The translations under genes were made by a program, and so were the position numbers. Below, one piece after another: positions 34,237 to 43,290 of a DNA stretch of 64,000 nt (within the stretch, counting starts at the first letter, position 1; the number at the start of each line of letters is the position of its first letter). The stretch spans positions 1 through 64,000 of the forward strand of contig NZ_CAKZHQ010000012.1 of NCBI RefSeq assembly GCF_936925435.1. The letters are read 5' to 3'. The notes below the pieces were generated by a model. That model worked only from the letters and a program-made list of their open reading frames with translations. It made no database searches and had not been told where the DNA came from. Source of the stretch: an uncultured Ramlibacter sp. (GTDB lineage Bacteria > Pseudomonadota > Gammaproteobacteria > Burkholderiales > Burkholderiaceae_C).

Positions 34237-36815
34237 CGCGTTGCCTCCGCCGTGTCGGCACTGGTCGCCAGCGCGTGTTGCAGCCTGGCGTTTTCTTGCG
34301 CCAGAGCGCCCATTGCCGCGCCCACGCCCTGCGCGTCGCGTCCTTCGGCCAGCAGCTCGATGCGCTCGCAGACGTCGGCCAGGGAGACCGCACCGATCAT
34401 CAGGCAGCTGCCGCGAATGCGGTGGGCCTGGGCCTTGGCGCTGGTCATGTCGTCCCGCCGCACCGCTTCGAACAATGTGGCGCAGTCCTCGGCATGCAGG
34501 CGGTTGAAGTGCGCCAGGATCTCGGCGCGCGCCTGCGCGTCGCCGCCGCAGACCGCGTCCAGGACGCCATGGCTGAGGACGGGCAGGCTGGGAGCCTCCT
34601 CGCCGGGCACCCAGCGCGCCAGGCAGCGGGCGATCTGTCCCAGCTGCATGGGCTTGACCAGGTAGTCGTCCATGCCGGCGGCCAGGCATTTGGCGGTGGC
34701 CGAGGGCAGGGCATTGGCCGTGCAGGCCACGATGGGGATGCGCGGCAGGCCGCGCTCCTGTTCGGCTTCGCGGATGAAGGCCGCCAGTGCGTAGCCGTCC
34801 ATGCGCGGCATGTTGCAGTCGGCCAGCACGGCGGCGTAGCTGCCGGCCAACCATTGGGCCAGGGCATCCTCGCCATCGCAGGCGGTGTCGGCGCTGTAGC
34901 CCAGCAGCTCGACCTGGCGTTTGATCAGCTGGCGGTTGGTCGGGTGGTCGTCGACGATCAGCAGGCGCGGCCCGCGGCCGCTGCCGGCGGGCGCGTCCGC
35001 CATGGGGAGCAAGCCGTCGGCTGGCGCCTGCAGCTCGCCGCGCAGCGGCAGCGGTCCGTCGTCGGGCGCCACCGGGAAGGCCACGCACAGCGTGACCTCG
35101 GTGCCGCGGTCCGGCTCGCTGCGGATCTCCAGCTCGCCGCCCATCTGCTGGGTCAGGCGCTTGCAGATCACCAGGCCCAGGCCGGTGCCGCCGAAGCGCG
35201 CCGCGGTCTCGCTACTGGCCTGCTCGTAGGGCCGGAACAGTCGGGCCAGCACCTCGGGCGACATGCCCTCGCCGCTGTCGCTCACGGCAATGCGCAGCTT
35301 CTGCGTGCCGTCCGGCCCGTCGATGGCTGCCACCTCGATGCCGACCTTGCCGGCGGCGGTGAACTTGACGGCGTTGGACACCAGGTTGTTCATGATCTGC
35401 GCCAGCCGCAGCGGGTCGAACAACAGGCGTGGCGCCAGCGTGGGCGCCACCGTGACCGACAGCGCCAGGCCCTTGCCCGAGGCGGCGGTGCGATGGATCT
35501 CGGCGGTGGTGTTGACCACTTCCTGCACCGAGTCGGCCACCGGGTTGAGCGTGAGCTTGCCGGCCTCGATCTTGGAAAAATCCAGCAGATCGTTGACGAT
35601 CAGCAGCAGCGATCTGGCCGAGCTGCGGATCACCTTGAGCATGGCGCGTTGGTCCTCGCCCAGCGCGCTCAGGTCGAACAGCTCCAGCATGCCCAGCATG
35701 CCGTTCATGGGCGTGCGGATCTCGTGGCTGACCGAGGCCAGGAAGTTGCTCTTGGCGGCGTTGGCGAGTTTGGCCTTCTCGATGGCCAGGGTCAGGGCCC
35801 GGTCCATCTCGACCTCGGCCGTGACGTCGGCCCAGTAGCCACTCCACAGCACGTCGCCATTGGCTTCGCGGCGGGCGGTGGCGCGGCTGCGGATCCAGCG
35901 TGTATGGTCCAGGCCCGCCACGCGCGCGTCCACCTGCCAGGGCGCCAGGGTGTCGCGCGCCAGGGCCCAGGCCCGGTCGAAGGCGGGCCGGTCCTCTGGC
36001 AGGATGTTGGCGGCGATGCGCGCGGTCGTGAGCCGCTGGCCGTCGGGGGTCAGGCCCAGTTGCTGCTCGGCGTTGTCGCTGACGAATTCGAACTCCGGCA
36101 TACGGCCGGGGATCTGGCGCAATTGCCAGACGCTCAATGGCAGGCCCTGCACCAGCCGGCCGATGCGCCGCTCGGACTGCGCCAGCTGCAGCGCCTGGCG
36201 GTTGTAGCTGCGAAAGACCAGGGCGATGGCCACCGCGCTGACCACGCCCATGGCCAGCAGGGCCAGCAGCACCATGTTGCTGCTATCGCGGTGCTGGCTG
36301 CGCCGGCTGCCCAGCAGCTTGAGCTGTGCTTCTTCCAGCCCCGACAGGGCGCTGCGCACATCGGAGGACAGCTGCTGCGCCTGCACAAGGACCTGGCGCC
36401 CGCCCGGATCGATGGCGGCCAGGGCATCGACAGTGTGCACTGCCGTGCGCATCAGCGTCAGGCTGTCGGCGGGTTGCGCCTGGTCCGCAGCCAGCAGGTC
36501 GGCGGCCTCGAGCAGGTGGGCGCGCACGCGCTCCTGCATCTCCATGCGCCGCAGTGCGCGGTCGGCATCGGGCTGGCGCAACTGCGCCTCCAGCGCGGTC
36601 TCGAACTGCTCCATCTCCTGCTCGGCCTCGGCAATGGCCAGCAAGATCTCGTGCGTGTTCTCGACCAGGCTGGACGAGGTGCGCGAATGCACCGCCACCT
36701 CGTACAAGGCGACGGTCATGACCAGCAGAGCGGCCAGGGAGACGGACAGGGCGGTGAGAAGGAAGCGGCGGGTGGACTGCATGGCATTGCCGGACACGTG
36801 GTCCAGCCTCTGCAT
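34233..36815 (-). CDS. hybrid sensor histidine kinase with receiver and HPt domains
   Basis: An 860-residue membrane kinase. Order: TM helix (residues 17-39), periplasmic coiled helical sensor region (40-178), TM helix (179-201), PAS-like region (215-335), HisKA with His364 in SVSHEIRTPMNG, HATPase with NNLVSNAVKF and GGTGLGLVICKRL, receiver with Asp666 in LADCNMPRMDG and Lys721, and C-terminal HPt with His798 in HRIRGSC. This is a complete His-Asp-His relay of the BvgS/EvgS kind. The start is uncertain; ATG 36782 gives a signal-anchor without the first 11 residues. It is cotranscribed with a receiver gene. Confidence 0.92.
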   Translation of the reverse strand: MQRLDHVSGNAMQSTRRFLLTALSVSLAALLVMTVALYEVAVHSRTSSSLVENTHEILLAIAEAEQEMEQFETALEAQLRQPDADRALRRMEMQERVRAHLLEAADLLAADQAQPADSLTLMRTAVHTVDALAAIDPGGRQVLVQAQQLSSDVRSALSGLEEAQLKLLGSRRSQHRDSSNMVLLALLAMGVVSAVAIALVFRSYNRQALQLAQSERRIGRLVQGLPLSVWQLRQIPGRMPEFEFVSDNAEQQLGLTPDGQRLTTARIAANILPEDRPAFDRAWALARDTLAPWQVDARVAGLDHTRWIRSRATARREANGDVLWSGYWADVTAEVEMDRALTLAIEKAKLANAAKSNFLASVSHEIRTPMNGMLGMLELFDLSALGEDQRAMLKVIRSSARSLLLIVNDLLDFSKIEAGKLTLNPVADSVQEVVNTTAEIHRTAASGKGLALSVTVAPTLAPRLLFDPLRLAQIMNNLVSNAVKFTAAGKVGIEVAAIDGPDGTQKLRIAVSDSGEGMSPEVLARLFRPYEQASSETAARFGGTGLGLVICKRLTQQMGGELEIRSEPDRGTEVTLCVAFPVAPDDGPLPLRGELQAPADGLLPMADAPAGSGRGPRLLIVDDHPTNRQLIKRQVELLGYSADTACDGEDALAQWLAGSYAAVLADCNMPRMDGYALAAFIREAEQERGLPRIPIVACTANALPSATAKCLAAGMDDYLVKPMQLGQIARCLARWVPGEEAPSLPVLSHGVLDAVCGGDAQARAEILAHFNRLHAEDCATLFEAVRRDDMTSAKAQAHRIRGSCLMIGAVSLADVCERIELLAEGRDAQGVGAAMGALAQENARLQHALATSADTAEATR

Positions 36816-36905
36816 CCATTTTCGGCGGGGCCGGGCGCGCCGCGCTAGGGCGATTGCCTAAGCGGGACTGGGAAGTGGCTGCTGCCGCCCCGCTACCATG
36901 GCCGC

Positions 36906-37181
36906 GTGAGCCACGCCTACCGCATCCGCCTGCAGCCCTCGGGTACCACTTTCGCCGCACTTGCAGACCAGACCCTGCTGGCCGCGGCCGAGGCCGCCGG
37001 CCTGGCCCTGCCCAGCTCGTGCCGCAACGGGACCTGCCGCACCTGCCGGCAGCAGCTGGTGTCCGGCAGTGTCAGCTACAAGATCGAATGGCCCGGCCTG
37101 CTGGCCGAGGAAAAAGCCGAGGGCTGGATCCTGCCCTGCGTGGCGTATCCGGCGGGCGACCTCGTCATCGGGCCGCGATAG
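36906..37181 (+). CDS. 2Fe-2S ferredoxin, plant type
   Basis: A 91-residue electron carrier with the plant-type cluster ligands Cys39, Cys44, Cys47 and Cys78 (C-x4-C-x2-C ... C) in SSCRNGTCRTC and LPCVAYP. It starts at GTG; the nearby ATG at 36898 is in another frame and stops after four codons. No reductase or oxygenase is adjacent, so its partner is elsewhere. Its stop codon abuts the first base of the dispersed repeat. Confidence 0.88.
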   Translation: MSHAYRIRLQPSGTTFAALADQTLLAAAEAAGLALPSSCRNGTCRTCRQQLVSGSVSYKIEWPGLLAEEKAEGWILPCVAYPAGDLVIGPR

Positions 37182-37228
37182 CTCCTGTTTTGATAGCTAC
37201 CCAGGTCCAATACACGGGGGCTAGAGGC
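37181..37228 (+). repeat. copy of the dispersed repeat between convergent genes
   Basis: GCTCCTGTTTTGATAGC, then CCAGGTCCA, then CACGGGGGCTAGAGGC. It fills exactly the space between the convergent ferredoxin and AraC genes: the ferredoxin TAG ends on its first base and the CTAG near its right end supplies the TAG stop of the minus-strand AraC gene. Confidence 0.7.
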
Positions 37229-38045
37229 TGATTTTGCCCAAGAAAGCGCGTGGCGGCTGGCCCATGGCGGCCTTGAACATGGCGCTGAAGGCGCTGTCGC
37301 TGGCGTAGCCGCTGGCAGCGGCCACATGGCTGACGGGCAGGCCGCGCGCCAGCATGGGCAGGGCATGGGCCAGCACCGCCTGCTGGCGCCATTGCTGGTA
37401 GCTCAGACCCAGTTCGCTTTTGAACAATCGCGCCATGGTGCGCTCGCTGGCGCCGAAGTCGCCCGCCCAGGCGGCCAGGGTGGCGCGCTGCGAGGGGGTG
37501 GCCAGCACCGCCTCGCACAGCGCGCGCAGGCGCTTGTCGCCGCCTTGCAGGGCCGGCATGGGCACGCCCAGGGCCTGCGGGTCGGCGCGGGCGATCTCGT
37601 CGAGCACCAGCCGCGTCAGCATGTCCTCGCGCTCGCCCGGCGCGGTCACCGCGTCCAGCGCGCCGATCAGCTCGCGCAACAGGGCCGACACCACGATCAC
37701 GCGGCAGCCGTCCCAGTCCGGCGGCGTGACCGAGGCGTCGATGTAGAGCGTGCGAAATTGCGCCGCCTCCAGCACGTGGACCGAATGGCGCGCACCCGGC
37801 GCGATCCAGACCGCGCGCGACGGCGGCACGATGTAGGTCGCTTCGTCGCGGCCGCGCTGCTCGCTGGTGACCTGGACGATGCCGGTGGCGCAGTAGGCCA
37901 GCTGCGACCAGGCATGGCTGTGCGGCTCGAAGTGGCTGTCGGCCTGCATGCTGCGGGCCCGCACCCGCACCGGCCGGCGCGCGCTGGGCTGGTAGGGGTG
38001 CAGGTCGTCGCCGACCGCGATGGTGTGCTTGCGCGGACGCTGCAT
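37221..38045 (-). CDS. AraC family regulator with cupin sensor domain
   Basis: A 274-residue regulator. The N-terminal cupin domain (FEPHSHAWSQLAYCATG, WIAPGARHSVHV) is followed by two helix-turn-helix motifs, DFGASERTMARLFKSELGLSYQQWRQQ and VSHVAAASGYASDSAFSAMFKAAMGQPPRAF, near the C terminus. It diverges from an MFS transporter gene with 89 bases between starts, so that transporter is the likely target. Its stop codon lies inside the dispersed repeat. Confidence 0.9.
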   Translation of the reverse strand: MQRPRKHTIAVGDDLHPYQPSARRPVRVRARSMQADSHFEPHSHAWSQLAYCATGIVQVTSEQRGRDEATYIVPPSRAVWIAPGARHSVHVLEAAQFRTLYIDASVTPPDWDGCRVIVVSALLRELIGALDAVTAPGEREDMLTRLVLDEIARADPQALGVPMPALQGGDKRLRALCEAVLATPSQRATLAAWAGDFGASERTMARLFKSELGLSYQQWRQQAVLAHALPMLARGLPVSHVAAASGYASDSAFSAMFKAAMGQPPRAFLGKISL

Positions 38046-38134
38046 GGATGGATTCTAGGGCGCGTGGCCGAAAACAGCATGAAGCTGTCGTTCCGTCGCA
38101 TTTCAGAAAGTCCGCGGCCCGCGATACTGGGCCC

Positions 38135-39376
38135 ATGAGCACCACCACCGCGAACGCAATGGCCGCCGTGCCGCTGCGCCAGGACGCCGGCGTCATCGGC
38201 CTGGTCGGCCTGGCCCACATGATCAGCCATTTCAGCCAGCTGTTGCTGGCGCCGCTGTTCCCCTGGCTCAAGGACGCCTTCGACGCCAGCTACACCGAGC
38301 TGGGCTTTCTGATGACCATCTTCTTCGTGGTCTCCTGCGCCGTGCAGGCCAGCTCGGGCTTCCTGGTCGACAAATACGGCCCGCGGCCCATCCTGTTCGG
38401 CGGTCTGGCCCTGCTGGGCGCGGCGGCCTTCGGTTTTGCCGCCAGCAGCAGCTACGCGATGATGGCCGGCTTCTCGGCGCTGGCAGGCATAGGCAACGGC
38501 GTCTTCCACCCGGTGGACTACACCTTGATCAACCGCAAGGTGAGCCCGCCGCGCCTGGGCCATGCCTACAGCTTCCACGGCATCACCGGCAGCCTGGGCT
38601 GGGCGCTGGCGCCGGTGGTGGTCGTGCCCCTGGCCATCGCCTTTTCCTGGCGCGTGGCGCTGATGGGCGCCGGCACGCTGGCCTTCATCGTGCTGGCCGT
38701 GCTGGTCGCCAACCGCAGCAAGCTGGACCTGCCGGCCGCCGCGCCGCAACAGGCAAGCGGCAAACAGGCCGCCGCCGAGGGCACATTCGAGTTCCTGCGT
38801 GTGCCGGCGGTCTGGATGTGCTTTGTCTTCTTCTTCCTGTACGCGGTGATCATCAGCGTGGTCCAGGCCTTTGCACCGGAGGCGGCGCGCCAGCTGCACG
38901 GCACGCCGGTGGCGCTGGCCGCGATGTGCCTGACGGTCTACATGGTCTTCAGCGCCGGCGGCATGGTGTTCGGCGGCTTCCTGGCCTCCGACCCGGCGCG
39001 CTGCGAGCGTGTGGTGGGCATCGGCTTTGGCGTGGCTGCAGCGGTGGCCCTGTGCATCGGCTTCGCGCCCGTGCCGGGCCTGGCGGTGCCGGCGCTGTTT
39101 GGCGTGATGGGCTTTGCCACCGGCATCTCCGGGCCGTCGCGCGACCTGCTGGTCAAGAAGTCCACACCCGAGAACGCCACCGGCCGGGTCTATGGCATCG
39201 TCTACTCGGGGCTGGACATCGGCCAGGCCTGCGCGCCGCTGGTCTTTGGCAGCCTGATGGACCATCAGCACTACCAGGGCGTGTGGCTGGGCCTGGTGCT
39301 GGCCCAGGGCCTGCTGGTGGCCAGCGCCTTCAAGGTGCGCAAGGTGCGCCGCACGGTGGCGGTGACCGCCGCCTGA
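38135..39376 (+). CDS. MFS transporter
   Basis: A 413-residue membrane protein with about twelve helices. The motif GFLVDKYGPRPILFGGLALL between helices 2 and 3 is the MFS signature, and the start HMISHFSQLLLAPLFPWLKDAF resembles the fosmidomycin-resistance (Fsr) group. The ATG at 38135 is used; the upstream in-frame extension would run into the AraC promoter region. The divergent AraC gene probably controls it. The substrate is unknown, and efflux is the usual role in this group. Confidence 0.88.
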   Translation: MSTTTANAMAAVPLRQDAGVIGLVGLAHMISHFSQLLLAPLFPWLKDAFDASYTELGFLMTIFFVVSCAVQASSGFLVDKYGPRPILFGGLALLGAAAFGFAASSSYAMMAGFSALAGIGNGVFHPVDYTLINRKVSPPRLGHAYSFHGITGSLGWALAPVVVVPLAIAFSWRVALMGAGTLAFIVLAVLVANRSKLDLPAAAPQQASGKQAAAEGTFEFLRVPAVWMCFVFFFLYAVIISVVQAFAPEAARQLHGTPVALAAMCLTVYMVFSAGGMVFGGFLASDPARCERVVGIGFGVAAAVALCIGFAPVPGLAVPALFGVMGFATGISGPSRDLLVKKSTPENATGRVYGIVYSGLDIGQACAPLVFGSLMDHQHYQGVWLGLVLAQGLLVASAFKVRKVRRTVAVTAA

Positions 39377-39413
39377 ACAGCCGCGGCGCGGCGCCACTGT
39401 ATCCTTGGCGCCC

Positions 39414-41021
39414 ATGTATGCGCCATTCTTCGGCCTGAACCGCGAGCCGTTCTCGATCGCACCCGATCCTCGCCTGCTGTTCATGAGCGAGCGGCACCGG
39501 GAGGCGCTGGCCCACCTGCTGTATGGCCTGGGCGGCGGGGGCGGCTTCGTGCTGCTCACCGGCGAGATCGGCACCGGCAAGACCACGGTGTGCCGGCTGT
39601 TCCTGGAGCAGGTGCCGGCCAACTGCAATGTCGCCTACATCTTCAATCCCAAGCTGACGGTGACCGAGCTGCTGCAATCGGTCTGCGACGAGTTCCATAT
39701 CGCCTTGCCGCCCAAGGACCTGGCGCCCACCGTCAAGGACTATCTCGATCCGCTCAACGGCTTCCTGCTGCATGCCCACGGCCAGGGCCTCAACAACGTG
39801 TTGATCATCGACGAGGCGCAGAACCTGTCGGCCGAGGTGCTCGAGCAGCTGCGCCTGCTGACCAACCTGGAGACCAGCGAGCGCAAGCTGCTGCAGATCA
39901 TCCTGATCGGCCAGCCCGAGCTGCGCACCATGCTGCAACGCCCCGAGCTGGAGCAACTGGCCCAGCGGGTGATCGCACGCTACCACCTGGACGCGCTGAG
40001 CGAGGCCGAGACGGCACAGTACATCGCGCACCGGCTGGAGGTCTCCGGGCGCATCGGCGCGCTGCCGTTCGACCGCAAGGCGCTGCACCGCATCCACCAG
40101 CTCTCGCGCGGCGTGCCGCGGCGCATCAATCTGCTGTGCGACCGGGCCCTGCTGGGCGCCTTTGCCGGTAGCCAGGCTGTGGTCACGCGCGCCATCGTCG
40201 ACAAGGCGGCCGGCGAGGTCTTCGACCCGCCGGCGCGCGCGCTGCCGCTGTGGCAGCGCAGCCTGGCCGTGCTGGGTCTGAGCGTGGCGGTGGCCGCCTG
40301 CTTTGTGCTGCTGGGTCGGCTGCTGGCACAGGCGGACCCCGCCGCCAAGGCGCCCGTCGCCGCAGCGCCCACGCCTGCTGCTGCCGTTGCGGCCGCTTCT
40401 GCCACCCCGGCGGCGGCCGCCACACCGCCGGCGCCCAAGCCGGCCCTGCTGCGCGACGAGGACCAGGCCTGGCGCGAGCTGGCCCAGGCCTGGAAGTTCG
40501 CGCCGGTGGTGGGCGATCCCTGCGAGATCCTGCCGCCGGCGCAGATCCAGTGCTTCTCCCGTGCCACCAGCCTGGCGCTGATCCGCCAGCTGGACCGGCC
40601 AGGCATCCTGACCCTGGACGCCGCCAGCGGCCAGGCTTCCTATGCCTTGTTGACGGCCCTGGGGCCCGACAGCGCCACCTTGCGCGCCGGCGACAGCGAG
40701 CAGACCGTCACGCTCAGCGCGCTGGCGGCTCGCTGGCAGGGCGACTACGCCACCTTGTGGCGGCCGCCGCCGGGCTATGCCGGCCGTGTTGCCGATGGCC
40801 AGGGTGGCCCCACCGTGCAGTGGGTGGCGCAGCGCCTGGCCCAGGCCGGCGGCACGCCGCCGCCGGAGCGGCCGGTGCTGGATGCGGCGATGAAGGCCCA
40901 GGTGCGGGCCTTCCAGCTGGCCCAGGGCCTGCCCGCCGACGGCCAGCTCGGCCCCATGACCTTCATGCAACTCAACCGCGCTGCCGGCGTGGACGAGCCG
41001 CGCCTGCGCGCCGGCTCCTGA
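39414..41021 (+). CDS. gspA: general secretion pathway ATPase GspA (ExeA-like)
   Basis: A 535-residue inner-membrane AAA+ protein. Walker A GEIGTGKTT is at residues 50-58, Walker B VLIIDEAQ at 129-136, a membrane helix at 283-303, then an Ala/Pro linker, a C39-peptidase-like domain and a peptidoglycan-binding domain (VRAFQLAQGLPADGQLGPMTFMQLN). GspA/GspB help the type II secretin cross the peptidoglycan. It lies 12 bases before gspB; the rest of the gsp operon is not in the window. Confidence 0.9.
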   Translation: MYAPFFGLNREPFSIAPDPRLLFMSERHREALAHLLYGLGGGGGFVLLTGEIGTGKTTVCRLFLEQVPANCNVAYIFNPKLTVTELLQSVCDEFHIALPPKDLAPTVKDYLDPLNGFLLHAHGQGLNNVLIIDEAQNLSAEVLEQLRLLTNLETSERKLLQIILIGQPELRTMLQRPELEQLAQRVIARYHLDALSEAETAQYIAHRLEVSGRIGALPFDRKALHRIHQLSRGVPRRINLLCDRALLGAFAGSQAVVTRAIVDKAAGEVFDPPARALPLWQRSLAVLGLSVAVAACFVLLGRLLAQADPAAKAPVAAAPTPAAAVAAASATPAAAATPPAPKPALLRDEDQAWRELAQAWKFAPVVGDPCEILPPAQIQCFSRATSLALIRQLDRPGILTLDAASGQASYALLTALGPDSATLRAGDSEQTVTLSALAARWQGDYATLWRPPPGYAGRVADGQGGPTVQWVAQRLAQAGGTPPPERPVLDAAMKAQVRAFQLAQGLPADGQLGPMTFMQLNRAAGVDEPRLRAGS

Positions 41022-41033
41022 CGCCAAAGCTCC

Positions 41034-41726
41034 ATGTCCTACATCCTCGATGCGCTCAAGAAGGCCGATGCCCAGCGCGAGCGCGATCCGGCGCGCGGCA
41101 TCCATGCCCAGGGCGCGACAACGCCGCGGGCCGACCCGCCGGTGGCCGGTGCGATTGCGCCCTGGCTATGGGGCGTCGCCGCCGTGGCCGCCGTGTCGCT
41201 GGCCCTGGCGGCCTGGCAGCTGATGAAGCCGCAGCCGGTGACGGTGGCGCCGGGCGTGCGCGTGTTGCCGCAGCCGGCGCCAGCGCCCGCCGCAGCGCCC
41301 GTGGCCGCTGCGCCCGCGGTGGTGGCTTCGGCGGTACTGCCTGCGGCGCCGCCGGCTGCAGCTGCGCCTATTGCAGCGGCCCCTGCGCCGGCACGCGTGG
41401 CCCGGGCCGCTTCGGCGCCGCGGCCTGCCGCGTCCGCGGCTGCAGCCTCGGCCGCAGCCGCAGCCGCTGCGCCGGCTGCAGCCGCAGCCGCTGCGCCGGC
41501 TGCAGCCGAACAACTTCTGCCGGCCAGCCAGTTGCCTGGCGATGTGCCCAAGCTGGCGATCAGCGGCGGTGTCTATTCCGACAATCCGGCGCAGCGCATG
41601 CTGGTGGTCAACGGCCAGGTGGTCAACGAAGGCGCCGAGCTGGCGCCAGGCCTGGTGCTCGAGCAGATCCGGCCGCGCACCGCGGTGCTGCGCCATCGCG
41701 GCCTGCGCTACAGCGCATCCTACTGA
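41034..41726 (+). CDS. gspB: general secretion pathway protein GspB
   Basis: A 230-residue bitopic inner-membrane protein. The N terminus MSYILDALKKADAQRERDPARGIHAQ is characteristic of GspB/ExeB. A membrane helix follows at residues 43-60, then a long Ala/Pro spacer that would span the periplasm, and a C-terminal domain (LAISGGVYSDNPAQRMLVVNGQVVNEGAELAPGLVLEQI). It works with GspA. The spacer includes a perfect 24-base tandem repeat. Confidence 0.92.
   Translation: MSYILDALKKADAQRERDPARGIHAQGATTPRADPPVAGAIAPWLWGVAAVAAVSLALAAWQLMKPQPVTVAPGVRVLPQPAPAPAAAPVAAAPAVVASAVLPAAPPAAAAPIAAAPAPARVARAASAPRPAASAAAASAAAAAAAPAAAAAAAPAAAEQLLPASQLPGDVPKLAISGGVYSDNPAQRMLVVNGQVVNEGAELAPGLVLEQIRPRTAVLRHRGLRYSASY
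41460..41507 (+). repeat. two perfect copies of a 24-bp tandem repeat in gspB
   Basis: The 24-base unit at 41460-41483 recurs without change at 41484-41507 and encodes AAAAPAAA twice in the Ala/Pro spacer. Being in frame and periodic, it is a site where spacer length could change by slippage. Confidence 0.75.
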
Positions 41727-41773
41727 TCCGCCGCCAGGGCGGGTAGCATGGTGCGAGCCCCATGGAGGTCCGC

Positions 41774-42343
41774 ATGCTGCATTCGTTTTTCCGCGTCATG
41801 GCCTTGCTGGCTGCGCTGGCCTGCGGCCAGGCCGTGGCCGACGAGGCGCTGTGGGCCCTGCTCAAGGGCGGCGGCCAGGTGGTCCTGCTGCGCCACGGCC
41901 TGACCACACCGGGCGTGGGCGACCCCGAGGGCATGTCACTGGACGACTGCGCCAGCCAGCGCAACCTCAATGACGAAGGCCGGGCCGAAGCGCGTGCCCT
42001 GGGCCAGGCCTGGCGCAGCCGCGGGATCCTGGTGGGCCAGCTGCTGTCCAGCCCCTGGTGCCGCTGCACCGAGACGGCGCGCCTGGCTTTCGGCAGGGAG
42101 GCCACCGTCTCTCCGGCGCTGGGCAATCTGTTCGGCCGGCCCGAGCGGCAGGCGCAGCAGGTGGCGCAACTCAAGCCCTTGGTGGGCGCACGGCAGGCGC
42201 AGGGCAACACGGTGATGGTTTCGCACGGCTCCACCATCGCGGCGCTGACCGGCGTGTCGCCGGCGACGGCGGAGATGGTGGTGCTGACGCCCCACGGCGG
42301 CGGCCGCTTCAGCGTGGCGGGCCGGATGAAGATCGCGCCCTGA
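41774..42343 (+). CDS. exported histidine phosphatase family protein
   Basis: A 189-residue protein with a signal peptide (MLHSFFRVMALLAALACGQAVA). The phosphoglycerate-mutase-like RHG motif is LLRHGLTTPG, and the second catalytic His is in MVSHGSTIAALTG. The start 41774 follows GGAGG by 6 bases; ATG 41762 would lie before the ribosome site. It probably dephosphorylates a small periplasmic phosphomonoester. It is a single gene, in the same direction as gspB. Confidence 0.85.
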   Translation: MLHSFFRVMALLAALACGQAVADEALWALLKGGGQVVLLRHGLTTPGVGDPEGMSLDDCASQRNLNDEGRAEARALGQAWRSRGILVGQLLSSPWCRCTETARLAFGREATVSPALGNLFGRPERQAQQVAQLKPLVGARQAQGNTVMVSHGSTIAALTGVSPATAEMVVLTPHGGGRFSVAGRMKIAP

Positions 42344-42377
42344 GCGAATCGCCTACCGCGAGGACAACAAGCTGGCG

Positions 42378-43070
42378 CTAAGGCGCCATGGGCGGCTGGA
42401 ACACCGACCAGTGGCCATCCTTGAACAGGTACAGCGCTGAGGACACCCGGCTGCGTGCGGCGCCGGCGTACAGGGCGGTGGCGGAAAAGCGCAGGCTGGC
42501 CACGGCGTCGTCATCGTCGGCCGGCGCGTAGACCAGGCCGCCACGCCGCGGCACCGCAGCCACCAGGCCTTGCGGGTGCTGGCGCAGCTGCTCCTGCCAG
42601 AAGTCGCGGTCCAGGAAGTAGCTGCTGTTCAAGTCCGGCGCGCCGCCTTGCACCTGCATCAGGCCGCCGCTCCAGGGCTGGGCCGCCGGCGTGCCATAGA
42701 CACGGCGCATGTTGGCGATGGCCAGCTGCAAGGCCTGTTGCGGTTCGAGCCGCAGCCGCTGCAGGTCTTCGGGTGAGGCGCTCTGCATGCTTTGCGGGCC
42801 GTCGAACACCAGCCGGATGTGCATGTCGCCCAGGTAGTGGAACCAGCTGGTCTCCAGCTCGATGGCGCGTCCGTCGGGCATGGTGGCGCGCAGCTTGCCG
42901 TAAGGCTGCAGCGACTCGTCCTGCTTGTTGGCGCCGGCCGACTCGCGCAGCACCGCCATCAGGTTGGCCGGCCCGGTGTCGAAGGCATCGGCCGCCTGCG
43001 CGTTGCCGGCCAATGGTGCGCACAGCAGGGCGAGCCAGAGCGCGAAGGCTGTGTGATTGCGGCGTGCCAT
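42378..43070 (-). CDS. exported hypothetical protein
   Basis: A 230-residue protein I do not recognise. A signal peptide is clear (MARRNHTAFALWLALLCAPLAGNAQA) after a GAGGGGA site 7 bases upstream. The mature part has LETSWFHYLGDMHIRLVFDGPQSMQSAS, a LRLEPQQALQLAIANMRRVYG helix and LYLFKDGHWSVFQPP at the end, so it looks like a compact periplasmic domain. There are no cysteines and no catalytic motif. It converges with the phosphatase gene. Confidence 0.65.
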   Translation of the reverse strand: MARRNHTAFALWLALLCAPLAGNAQAADAFDTGPANLMAVLRESAGANKQDESLQPYGKLRATMPDGRAIELETSWFHYLGDMHIRLVFDGPQSMQSASPEDLQRLRLEPQQALQLAIANMRRVYGTPAAQPWSGGLMQVQGGAPDLNSSYFLDRDFWQEQLRQHPQGLVAAVPRRGGLVYAPADDDDAVASLRFSATALYAGAARSRVSSALYLFKDGHWSVFQPPMAP

Positions 43071-43290
43071 GGACGATCCCCTCGAATGCGGACACCGCCA
43101 TCGTGCGCCGCGTTGCGTCAGGACGCAACATCGATTGACAAAGGTCCGCAAAAAAGCCGCGTGGTGCACGGCACGGCGTCGGTACGCCGCAACGTACTTC
43201 GTTACCTAACTTGCGTCACACGGTGAACATGTAATGCGCCTCGTCCGTAGCATCGGCAACTCTTTCCACACCACTCCGAGGGCATCTTCC

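Noticed and set aside
34275..36848. 857-codon plus-strand ORF
   Set aside because: It mirrors the hybrid kinase, whose domains are unmistakable on the minus strand.
39330..41105. 591-codon minus-strand ORF
   Set aside because: It is antisense to gspA and carries no domain.
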